The notes under the pieces are model-generated. The model saw only the letters and a program-made list of their open reading frames with translations, did no database searches and was not told the origin of the DNA. A DNA stretch of 64,000 nt. It comes from Agrypnia vestita (lineage: Eukaryota; Arthropoda; Insecta; Trichoptera; Phryganeidae). A program made the translations under genes and the position numbers. Numbering within the stretch: position 1 is the first letter of the stretch; every line of letters begins with the position of its first letter. The stretch is from NCBI GenBank assembly GCA_016648135.1, contig JADDOH010023107.1, forward strand, positions 62,001 to 126,000. Direction: 5' to 3'. Positions 55,060 through 64,000 of this stretch are shown piece by piece.

Positions 55060-55470
55060 AAAAAATTCCAATATTAAGTACCTACGTAGGTACCTAGGGC
55101 AAACAACCCGGCCATAGAAATTCTAAATTTAACAACATATTAAACGGTTTCTAAACGGACCAATCACGCAGCGTCTCAACACTCGGAGGTAAATTATAAG
55201 GTTACACCACAATTTTTCTTTAAAAAAGTTTATAAATATCATCGCTATATATTGAATTATATTACATGAATATTTAAAAAAACACGCTTAGATTTTAATG
55301 TACCTACTTAAAAGTACAAAATAAATTTTTGGACAAAATGTTCAGCTAATAAAAGGTGGGCGCCTACACTATTGATAAAGATAGAGGGGAAGCGCCCACG
55401 CTTTTATTTGGAGAGTGAAGCAAAAAAATTATGTCCGAAAATTTATTCTTTACTTTTTAATACATAAGCG
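55060..55470. other. No gene supported
   Basis: Contains a GCGCCCACGCTTTT-type word (about 55391) also present at 10926; otherwise AT-rich and featureless. Confidence 0.4.
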
Positions 55471-55478
55471 TGGTTTTA

Positions 55479-55784
55479 ACTCCCTTTCTTTTAACTCGTA
55501 GCGTCTGCTTGCTTGTCTGTCGAAAAAACTTTGGATCGACTTTAACCCTTTTGCCGTGATCCAATCGAGCTGAAACTTTGCAGGCAGACTCGTGGTGACG
55601 ATAAAAATGATCTAAATTATAGTATAATTTTGGATTTTTCGAAATTCTTTATTACTCCCTTTCGTAACTCAACGTCGCCCAACTAAAGCCCAACGCGTGG
55701 GGTAAGCGCCAAACCTGTTTCAACTAGTAAATGAGAAAGGGAGTATAATGAAAACTTGATTTTTATGGGTTAGTTTTTTTAAAC
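55479..55784 (-). mobile_element. TACTCCC-ended element, copy 4
   Basis: ACTCCCTTTCTTTTAACTCG at 55479, 'gatccaatcgagctgaaact', a nested TTACTCCCTTTCG...GAAAGGGAGTA piece (55652-55745, with AGCCCAACGCGTGG) and 'aaaacttgatttttatgggt' at the end. A truncated relative is at 57591-57632. Confidence 0.6.
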
Positions 55785-55799
55785 CTGCTAAACCTAGAT

Positions 55800-56280
55800 C
55801 CGCAAAAATTACAATACGCAAAGAAATCAAATCAAAATATCTCGCGTAACTTACGTCGGAAAAACTTTCAATTTTCCGATGCCGCGAGAGCGAAAAAAGC
55901 CTGTTTGATGAGATCGAGCCTCCTCCGCCCCGCTCGCAGGCTGTAGAGTGTAAAGTGGTGCGGTCTAGCCTAGGCTTACAAGTTGGGAAAACAACTTTCT
56001 TCAATGTAAAGCGGTTCCGCCGGGTAAATTTGAACAGTCTTATTGGTCCACCTCTCGCGAAGGGGCTGTTTCCGTATCCTGGAGTGAAAATAAGATTTCT
56101 GGGGGTGATGTATTGGGGGAAGTTTACGACCACCCTGCGCGTGTGTGTACACGGCGCGTGTGTGCTCGTATCCAAGTCGGATTACATTTTTGTGTGGGAA
56201 TTGTCGAATAAAGAAATTTCAGCCGGGAGATGTATTTTCTCGAAGAAAATCTCGCCGGAAGAACGGTGGCGATGAAAGAC
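55800..56280 (+). other. GC-rich unique island, possible gene-proximal DNA
   Basis: CpG-containing sequence ('ccgcgagagcgaaaaaagcc', 'cctccgccccgctcgcaggc', 'cggttccgccgggtaaattt') without a repeat partner. A 106-codon plus frame (55955-56275) and a 151-codon minus frame cross it; neither shows a domain, and the minus frame runs into the adjacent transposon. It could be a promoter/UTR region. Unrecognised. Confidence 0.3.
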
Positions 56281-56681
56281 GAAACTGATGAAAAGATGAG
56301 TCAAAATAACTGCCAAATTACTACTTTCTCAAGACTTAATTGCGAATTGTGCGTTGATTTTCACAGACGTTAGATATTATTACATTGTAAGTATATACAG
56401 GTGTCCCGTATCTCGACGTCAAACCGAAATCGGGTGATAGAGTCGTAATAGTTATCAGAAAAATATTTTTAAAAATCTTAGTCATGTTTTTTGAAAATTA
56501 TAAGCATTTTTAAAAAATCTACACCCTGTGACAGTTTTTTCACTCCTGTTGCTACAAATTGATATTTAAATATTGGTTGAAAATGCACATTAATATAATA
56601 ATACGATGGCAAGGGATATTGTAAATATAATTGATAGAATTTTAATGTAGTTAAATTATTAATACTTGTTTAAGCATGAGA

Positions 56682-56730
56682 GATAAATGCCTTCGAGTCG
56701 TCGTGAGACGTCGATTCGAAGACATTTATC
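56682..56730. other. 22-bp imperfect hairpin
   Basis: 56682-56703 and 56709-56730 pair at 19 of 22 positions (20 with a G-T wobble), loop TGAGA. The stem contains CTTCGA/TCGAAG. It lies in a GC-richer, apparently single-copy segment. Confidence 0.55.
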
Positions 56731-57039
56731 GCCGCAGCTTCGCCGCGTACGACGCGATGTATCAAAAAACGTGCACATTTTCAAAAAACTACCAAATGCC
56801 TTCACACTTTTATGTTTTATCGGTTTTCTGTCTAAAACGGTTCCGCATTCAAAAGATCAATAGTACGTATTTTGCTAGACTATGTTTGGTACTCGATTCA
56901 AGATGGCCGACAATACATTATTTATATACGGTCTTCCGATAAAGATATAAATGTAAACATGTAAATAAAACAAGTTGTATGTGAGATATCCACTCAATTT
57001 CTCTTTCACTTGAAAGTATATTTTACGGCATTAAGTGTG

Positions 57040-57990
57040 AAATATAACGTCGTTTGAATGTCCGTCCCGGCTTTGCTTGGAGGCACGTATTCGGAAGGTT
57101 CAATTTACGGTTACTTTTTCGCATAAATCTGACTGAACTTGCTGGATGCCGATTGTTATGTTGACTTTGAGTGCGTCAATTGTTTGCGGTTTATTCGCAC
57201 AGCCAATCCACGTCGCCGCCGCGCGAGATAACAGATAATCATAAAATCATGTTTTGCGTGAAACGTTTTTCGAAACGGAGCAGTGACTTTGATAATAAAA
57301 TTTTATTATTTGCACACGTTGTTCAAGCTATAACCTACCATTGATTTGCCGTACACTACTAAACAATTGACAAAATATTTAATAGATGTCACTTAAATAA
57401 CCTGGCTGTTACAACCTGTTATATCCTGGCCTTACGGGTATGATTCAAATAATACTTCTCATAAAATCATTCCCTTTATTTGTCTAAAGCAAAGTAATAA
57501 CACAGTATACCCAGAACAGTAGTATATCTCCGGCCTGTCGGCGAGTTATTAGCCTACTCTTGTGTTGACGCTATGGTTGTCACTTTATTTTTACTCCCAC
57601 TCTTTTAACTCGTAGCGTCTGAGATTCCGACGCATAAGGTAGACACGAAACCCGAAAATTTCTGTAATTTGTAAACCTAATTTCTGAACTTAAATTGCAA
57701 GAACGCTGATTAACATCAACGTAGACTTTTAAACACTCACAGTCTTTGTGATAATCAACACACCTTTTTAGTAAAGCACCACAAACATAAAAAAATGAAT
57801 TTTTTCAAGAAGCGCATTTTTTTTCTAAAGCGGCGGCTGCGAGCGCGAATGGCACCGAAGGCACGGCCCATACTGCCGCTGCCTTTTGCCCAGATATTTT
57901 ACGTCAATGTGTGCGTCACAGTGCGTGCGTACACGGCGCCGAGCACGCACGCACACATTCTAATGGGTAGCGGCCAGTTTGTATGAAGAC
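57040..57990 (+). other. GC-richer low-copy DNA, possible regulatory region
   Basis: CCAAT-type 'agccaatccacgtcgccgc', GATA words 'gagataacagataatc' (57225-57241), and a second CpG-rich block at 57825-57955 ('gtgcgtacacggcgccgagc'). A TACTCCC-element stub is at 57591-57632. The 63-codon frame 57795-57986 is Arg/Phe-rich without a motif. No confident gene. Confidence 0.25.
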
Positions 57991-57994
57991 GTAT

Positions 57995-59940
57995 TACTGT
58001 TCTTAGTATAGTGTGGTAATAACAACCATAGCGATCGTGGAAATCTGACGTGTGTCATTCTGTTGACACCCCTTTCATCTCTCAGCTGAGCCAAGAATGT
58101 TGACACCATTAACCCCATTCATTGGTTGTTAATGACGTTATCAATTATCGATTATTATAGGTTACCAATTACGAATCAGTTACCTACTGAATGAGGACAT
58201 TTTGTAACGACCAATTAAAAGACAGAAAAATGATCTCGCGCGATATCCTGCAATCTGTCAAATTACCCATACCTACCGACATTACATAACCTAACAAATT
58301 TCGAACGTCCCTATTGAAGGACCCTTTATTACTGGAACACTAATTTCATTTGAATAATTTTTTGACAGTTTAATGGATGCACGCGCATTTTGTGCTCTCG
58401 CATTCCCGCTACAATGCGGATGCTGCACAACTTCCATTTCAGTAAAAATTTACCCTCAATGCGCCAAAAGAAGATAACTTCAAAAATAAATTTCAATCAA
58501 GATCAAAAATTAATGAATTTCATCAAGATAAATACAAAAAAAATACAATAAGTATGTAGGCAAACTATAAAATAGAAGCTAAGTAGATTTGTTTTTCATA
58601 CGTGTGGAGTGTACGAGCATTGAATATGTCAACAGAGCTATATTGATTACCTAGGCGGTGCAATCTATGTAAGGCTGAATTCACAATACGGTTAATGTCC
58701 GTTCGTTTTACGAAAGCCACTTGCGTTAGTGTGAGTAACAGTGCAAAAACTCGTAACATTATTTTAGTAAATTACAGGAGCAAAAAATAATTATAATTTT
58801 ATTTTATTTTCTAAACCTAAACTAAGCATAGATAAAAGTATTATAAAAAAACTAATTCCGTTTTCAAAATAATATGATTTCAAAATTTTTATTTAATAAA
58901 ATGAAAATATTGACTTTTTTTTAAACAAAATAGGTAGGTAGATACTCTAAATTGGATTTTTTTTTAATATTTGGATTTTTTTTTTCAATATTTCAGTTAA
59001 TTGAAAATTAAAACTTATGAGTGAATCCATTACTACATCGCATATATCATTGGTATTAATCGTTTATCAAAACATATAATTCTCTTTTTAATAAAGATCG
59101 CCGTATCGTGATCTTGCAGTCACCATATCTTTAAAAAAATATATTAAACAAAGAAAAGACCGCTCCGCTGAATGCCAGCGTGATACTGAAGTGGCCAATG
59201 GAATAGCTTTAAAAAAAGAATACCAATACACAATAACGTGTTACAGAGGGGATCACTCACACTAATGCATGTGGCTTTCATACAGTGAACGGACCCTACC
59301 TGCATACTGCATGAAATAGCACGCCATTATATCGCATAATCGCGACGTTTACCTGAATAAGGAAGAAGCCAGATGGTAAAGGTGGACATCTTCATCAACC
59401 TACAATAAATTGGTGACAAAAAACCGCGAATTTCGCAACTCTCACAAGACATTACAAAGCTTGTACGTTTGCCAGGAGTTTTTTAGACAAAAAAATCCCG
59501 TCTAGGATTTTGATATCCCGCATATATCATGAAATATTTTAAACACATTCTTATTTGGATAACATTGTCCATTGCTGACAGAGATTGATTGCAAATACGT
59601 TTTTAATCCACAAATTCATTACATCCATCTTGTTGAAATGTGAACGCAAAGAAATGGGAAGGTTTTACCGAAAAATGTAAGGTTTCTGGGTTTTGAAAAA
59701 TATCCGTCACATGCTCAAATTGCCAAAATCGTTATTTTGACCTTTTCTGTGGCGAGGGAACTTAACTATAAAAAATCCCTTATTGACGCTTCTTGTCTAG
59801 CTTATGAATATGTTGGGTTACAAAAATAAATATATAGGTACATTGCACTCGTTTGTACCATACTTTTAATTATTAATTAAGGGTAGCAGGCACGTGCGGT
59901 TAATAGATTTTTTATTGTTCACAAAAAATTATATATGAAA
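57995..59940. other. No gene supported
   Basis: Mixed AT-rich DNA; 59160-59420 is slightly GC-richer with no frame or repeat partner recognised. Confidence 0.45.
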
Positions 59941-59945
59941 GAAAT

Positions 59946-60175
59946 CATGACGATTTCTCTATTAGGCTAGGTCTGTTCTAGAGAAACAGCCTCATTTTTT
60001 AATGTACTTTCTGTGTTTTTAGGTAAAATACTATAAACAGTATAAAAGCAAGAGCAAAAGCAATAAAAATTCTAAAATAAATCAATATAAAAAAAACCTT
60101 AGTACTATCAATAGTATTAACAACAGTATAAAATAAACAATTCATAGGAAATAGTATTAAAAAGAAATAATTATA
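59946..60175 (+). repeat. Dispersed repeat shared with 53705-53915
   Basis: Same ordered words as the other copy, with about 20 extra bases near 60005-60022 ('tactttctgtgttttt'). Confidence 0.55.
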
Positions 60176-60249
60176 ATTCCTACGCAAACATACAGATTTT
60201 GAAGATATGTTTAAAATCTGAATAAAATAATAATAATTTTAATAGGAAT

Positions 60250-60400
60250 AGCAGAATAACAGAGCTAATTCACAATACTTTAGAGGTAGATTCCTGTCTT
60301 GATTATGAGTCGAAAATTTTCAAGCATGACCTAATATCAATGGTTATGGAGTTATGCAATATTAATTTTCTTTTTTTTCCTATATTTGTATATGTTAAAC
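60250..60400. mobile_element. Half copy of the ACAGRG foldback MITE
   Basis: AACAGAGCTAATTCACAATA (60258), 'gattcctgtcttgattatga', 'gtcgaaaattttcaagc' and 'atgacctaatatcaatgg' match the left half of 8011-8574. Confidence 0.55.
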
Positions 60401-60409
60401 ATGGTAACT

Positions 60410-60550
60410 AATAGCAGACACTAAGAGCCGCGCAGTTGCCCTTATCAGCCACGCAGCGGCCAGGACACCTGGCCACCAGCATAGCCGCCCGCAGGGCCTA
60501 GCAGTAAGCAATCGGCGACAGCCGATCGTCATACTATTAGTTATTACTAT
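60410..60550 (-). repeat. GC-rich repeat related to 28440-28646
   Basis: 'gccgcgcagttgcccttatc', 'ggccaccagcatagccgccc' and the small hairpin TCGGC-GACA-GCCGA (60511-60524), whose relative is at 28502-28518 in the other orientation. Nature unknown. Confidence 0.4.
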
Positions 60551-60630
60551 TATTTTATTACAAGCCTCTCCGTTCTTTTATATATTAGATAAAGAATCTA
60601 ATGACCTTCAGAGGGCCCCTTATATTTCAC

Positions 60631-60703
60631 CCAAAGTGTAAAGAATATTTAATTTTCAAAATTGAATGAAGAAGAATCCCCCGAAGCTAGGAGACACCCT
60701 GTT
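60631..60703 (+). repeat. Dispersed repeat, partner of 1260-1343
   Basis: CCAAAGTGTAAAGAATATTT through GAGACACCCTGT. Confidence 0.45.
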
Positions 60704-60709
60704 TAATAA

Positions 60710-61915
60710 TTGTATACATCCTACGGTAAATGGAATCCTGGATAATATATTTTTATTAGTTACCTAAATCTTCATGTTCGTAAAACAGTGACGGATGTGC
60801 AAAAAATTCCATATTGACTTTTTTGGATCGTTAAAAAGTGAAAAAAGAAGCCATCTAATGGTATATAAAAAGTGTATTTTTTCTAATTAATTTAACCATC
60901 GCTATACGAAGTCGGTATAACGACGGTTCTGATTTGCGATCGTAGAAAAATGCATCATGTGTAAAAACGTCGTTGTACTGCGCTGACTATATTTGAGGTT
61001 TGAAAGATATCAACTTCAAATAACTAACCCAAGTTTCAAAGGAAAATCTTTTATAGTTATCGAGCTATGATATAAAGTGTTTTAATGGAAATAAAACTTC
61101 AAACTGCTCTCCTGCAAACTTGAAAAAAATCACATGCGTCCGTTATTCTACGATTATGACGAAATATACTCGTATATCTAAAGCAGTATTTTAGCCACAC
61201 GTTTGGGTTTATGTATGCCTTGTGTATTTTATTATTAACTTTAAAACTTATCGTTTTAATCCAGTATCAAACATTCCTATTTCTCAAATCGTCCATATTG
61301 GGTAACTAGATGTCTTGCAATTGCAATAGCAAGACATCTTGGAATGAAGCATTGCAATTTTTTTACAAAAAAAAACATTTTATCATTAATCCGTCTGAAA
61401 ATGTGCAATAAGCTTTTGTGTATTTGTCTTCTTAACCTTTTATTTTTCTCATAAAGGGTGAATATAGAGGACGCAAATATTTCGAGCGGAGAAGGGTTGT
61501 ATAATAAGTTTACATCCCCTTCTGTATTCTCTTGGGGGAAAGGACTTGTGCCCACGATGTGAAGTAACTTATTTCGTATTTCACTTTGCATAATATTTCA
61601 TTTGAGTGCCTTAAACTTGTATGTGATTTAGTCTATACAAATAGTCGAGATCATTTTGTGAAGCCTTATTAAATTGTTTATTACATATAGTTGACCTTAA
61701 ACTAACCTCACGTATGAGCAACTCAATCTTTTCTAATTCCCTGGACTTCAATACAAGTACAAGCTCTTTCAAAAATAAAAAAAGTGTAGCTAGAAAAATG
61801 TGTTTATATCAATCGTGTTCACAGCTAAATATAATTCGAAGTAAGTCAATTTCGAAGTATGTAGTTCTTGGTGGAATAAATTAAAACACATTTGAACTTT
61901 TTTCCACTAATTATT
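60710..61915. other. No gene; hairpin 61308-61339
   Basis: AGATGTCTTGC (61308-61318) and GCAAGACATCT (61329-61339) form a perfect 11-bp stem with a 10-base loop. The 104-codon minus frame 61277-61591 has no recognisable family. Confidence 0.4.
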
Positions 61916-61922
61916 GTTTTTT

Positions 61923-61963
61923 GACCGTACCGGTTTCAGCCTATCATGGCCACCTTTAGACTG
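61923..61963 (-). ncRNA. Hammerhead-like motif (GAAACCGGTACGG family)
   Basis: Minus strand: CTAAAGG (degenerate box), one T, helix II GGCC/GGCT around ATGATA, GAAACC, then GGTAC and GGTC; helix III would be the self-complementary ACCGGT. Degraded, but with the same order of parts as the other families. Confidence 0.35.
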
Positions 61964-62589
61964 GTACATTATTCCCTTGAGATAGGACGTTTATACAATT
62001 TTAACATGACAGTGTTTAATATTGAGTCTATATGATGTTTATGTAGTAGTTTGCTTAATAATTCTATACAATTTCAAAATATTTGTGACAATTTGATTTT
62101 AATGTTGGAATATTTCTCCCCTTATTTTTAGTTAAGCAGTATTACAGGTATTTTTTACAATTTAACTGATTATTGATATATTACAATGAATATCTATTTA
62201 TTGGTTAAGTGCTTCTTTTACTTAATGAATGTAAATAATTTTTGAAATACCTAACAAGTATGACAATATTGTATTTCTTGTAATATCTAGGTCTTATTAT
62301 TTTCATAGAATTTTAAAGGCATTGAGGTATTTTGACGGAATTTCCGTCTTATATACGTACATAAATAAGTAAGTCAAATTATTATTATATTATAAGATCA
62401 AAAAATATAATAAATTTAAAAATGTTCGAATGTGTTATAATTTAATCATTAAAATTCTACCAAGAACTACATACTTCAAAAGTTGAGATTATTAAAAGTG
62501 CGGATAAGAACATTTCACTGATTGTCGCAACCAGCACCATCAGATCTAGCCGACTAGCAAGCAAGCAGCAACAATGTCATTTTAGTAGT

Positions 62590-62795
62590 TCACGAGGCTA
62601 AACCAACTGGGTGCAGATCTGGGCAGACCTAGACCTAGAATCTGGGGGGAAGAAGAATGGGAGAAAAAGGCAATGGATCGGAAGAAGTGGAAAGGCATCA
62701 TCCTGGAGGCTAGAGCTCTGCAAGAGTTACAGGGCCATCAGAAGTAAGAAGTAAGAAATGTAAAAGACTTAAAGGTGTATAAATAAATAAACGAA
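62590..62795 (+). pseudogene. LINE ORF2 C-terminal stub with A-rich tail
   Basis: Frame LGRPRPRIWGEEEWEKKAMD followed by RKKWKGIILEARALQE matches the 'GRPRKRW.D....D...W...A.DR..W..L...A' end of CR1/RTE-like ORF2. Stop near 62745, then 'gtgtataaataaataaac' as the 3' tail. 5'-truncated copy. Confidence 0.55.
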
Positions 62796-63329
62796 AAAAT
62801 ACTTGAATGGGATTGGATTTTGAGGTGCCGAGCCTACTGTATGCTGATAACAATACTACGGAACACTCGTCTCGTAATATCTTGAATGATCGAGACATAC
62901 ATCTATAAATATTAGGTGTACCCATATGTAATCAATTATTTAAGTGGCAACACAAAAAAGAATTTTACTTAATTTTATTTTATTTTTAATCGATTTAATC
63001 TCCATCATATCTAGGACATTTTGCCATTTTGTTGGTAGACTTTAGAAAAATATACTTCTAGGTGTTTTTAAAGCGCTCACTTCGAACGCTATCAGACAAG
63101 TCAAAATCACCATCGAAAAATTTTCTAAGCCAACATTGGCACTTATTTACTTTCAATACGTCTCCATACACATCACAAATTTTCTTTGTTGCAACCGTTG
63201 CATTAACACCCGATAAAAAATGAAATAGCATGCAATGACGTAAAATTTCTAAGTTAGTTGATTGTCCACCATTTTACAACAGAGTAATAAAAAAAAATTA
63301 ATTTAATTGTCACAAGTCACAAGACCACG

Positions 63330-63720
63330 GATTATAATATTGCGTATAAAACACGTCTTTACACGTTCACTTTACTGAGCTTGACTGAAGCAAACATTCC
63401 ACAGCAAAAATAATTGATTACTTATAGGTACACCTATTACAAGGGTGTCACTTAATGCGGAGTCAGTCATTCGTGAAATTTAACCTACGCGATATTAGCA
63501 ACGGAGTGATAAATCAGAGTGACCAGTCAGTGGATAACCGAGGGAAATATCGGGCGAGCACCTACCGACAAGGGAACAATTTAAATAAAGTGCGAAAATT
63601 AAACAGAATATTCTAGAAAGTGATCGATGCAATAGAATCAGTTGTAATAAGAGTTAATTAGTGCGAATTAAGAAACAGTCTAATAATAGCATATGAAATA
63701 TTAAGTAACTTTAAATTTAA
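63330..63720 (+). repeat. LTR-like repeat, partial
   Basis: TATA-like TGCGTATAAAACACG (63349), then 'attctagaaagtgatcgatg' and 'ttagtgcgaattaagaaaca', which match 9062-9150. The TGTAACGA start was not found. Probably the R-U5 part of the same LTR lineage. Confidence 0.35.
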
Positions 63721-63879
63721 TCTAAAAAATTTACCTTCTACGGCCACGTCCTCTGACAACACGAATTAATAAATGTGTGTGATTTTTTCGTGCCATGACG
63801 TTAAACTACTTGTAGATACTCTCAATAGTAACTCACGTATCTAATCTCAGCTTGTAAGTCGTTTCTCGTCACGTCTCGT

Positions 63880-64000
63880 CCATAATAAATATCCTGAAGC
63901 TCTGCACAAAAGCTTGCCGACTCCAGCCAGTCCGTTCCCATCGACAACAAACACCGTCCATCCCTCACCTCTCACCCCGGCCCGCTCACCACCCCCGCGC
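63880..64000 (+). other. Pyrimidine- and GC-rich end of window
   Basis: The last ~90 bases are C-rich ('cgccccggcccgctcacc'-like, ending in CCCCCGCGC), sharply different from the upstream DNA. It may be the edge of a promoter or 5' exon beyond the window; nothing more can be said. Confidence 0.25.

Noticed and set aside
55720..56175. 151-codon minus-strand frame
   Set aside because: It crosses the border of a TACTCCC element into unique DNA, shows no motif, and overlaps a plus frame of similar quality.

Overview
The window is AT-rich eukaryotic DNA that reads as a repeat-dense intergenic stretch of an arthropod genome, most likely an insect; the order cannot be settled from the sequence. The evidence is two cecropia/mellifera-like mariner copies, a Penelope-like element (PLE) terminus, jockey/RTE-like non-LTR fragments, tRNA-derived SINEs, Helitron-like ends and a short TTAGG-type run. 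I found no convincing complete host gene. A few GC-rich islands (2557-2932, 41190-41460 with a consensus splice donor, 45480-45680, 55800-57990, 63880-64000) could be first exons or regulatory DNA, at low confidence.

Layout. 1-5 kb: the C-terminal end of a PLE ORF whose stop codon lies inside a hammerhead-like RNA motif, then decayed foldback elements and a TACTCCC-ended element. 7.7-16.3 kb: three LTR-like repeats beginning TGTAACGA, two long foldback MITEs, an RT fragment cut by a Helitron-like element, and RTE-type and 3'-UTR-like repeats. 17.7-25.2 kb: a decayed jockey-type reverse transcriptase, a second Helitron-like copy, a tRNA-derived SINE and RT C-terminal fragments. 25.4-30 kb: two foldback elements with hammerhead-like motifs (one with a perfect 62-bp inverted repeat) and a dead mariner nested in a GC-rich repeat. 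31-37 kb: LINE 3' ends, a third Helitron-like end and TACTCCC elements. 38-44.8 kb: mostly featureless AT-rich DNA. 45-53.2 kb: PLE-like foldbacks, RT fragments and a nearly intact mariner nested in a foldback. 53-64 kb: more MITEs, low-copy GC-rich DNA and a final LTR-like repeat.

Two patterns stand out. First, at least seven sequence families in the window share one small RNA architecture (CTGANGA, one extra base, helix II, GAAA, a short self-complementary helix III, then a 3'-bp helix I). This is hammerhead-like, and one copy is attached to a recognisable PLE ORF; several copies form inverted pairs. Second, the Helitron-like family carries long perfectly phased arrays of nGAAnnTTCn units, i.e. 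multi-unit heat-shock elements, in all three copies, and one LTR-like repeat carries a 4-unit one. All identifications were made by eye; no alignment, folding or database search was run.
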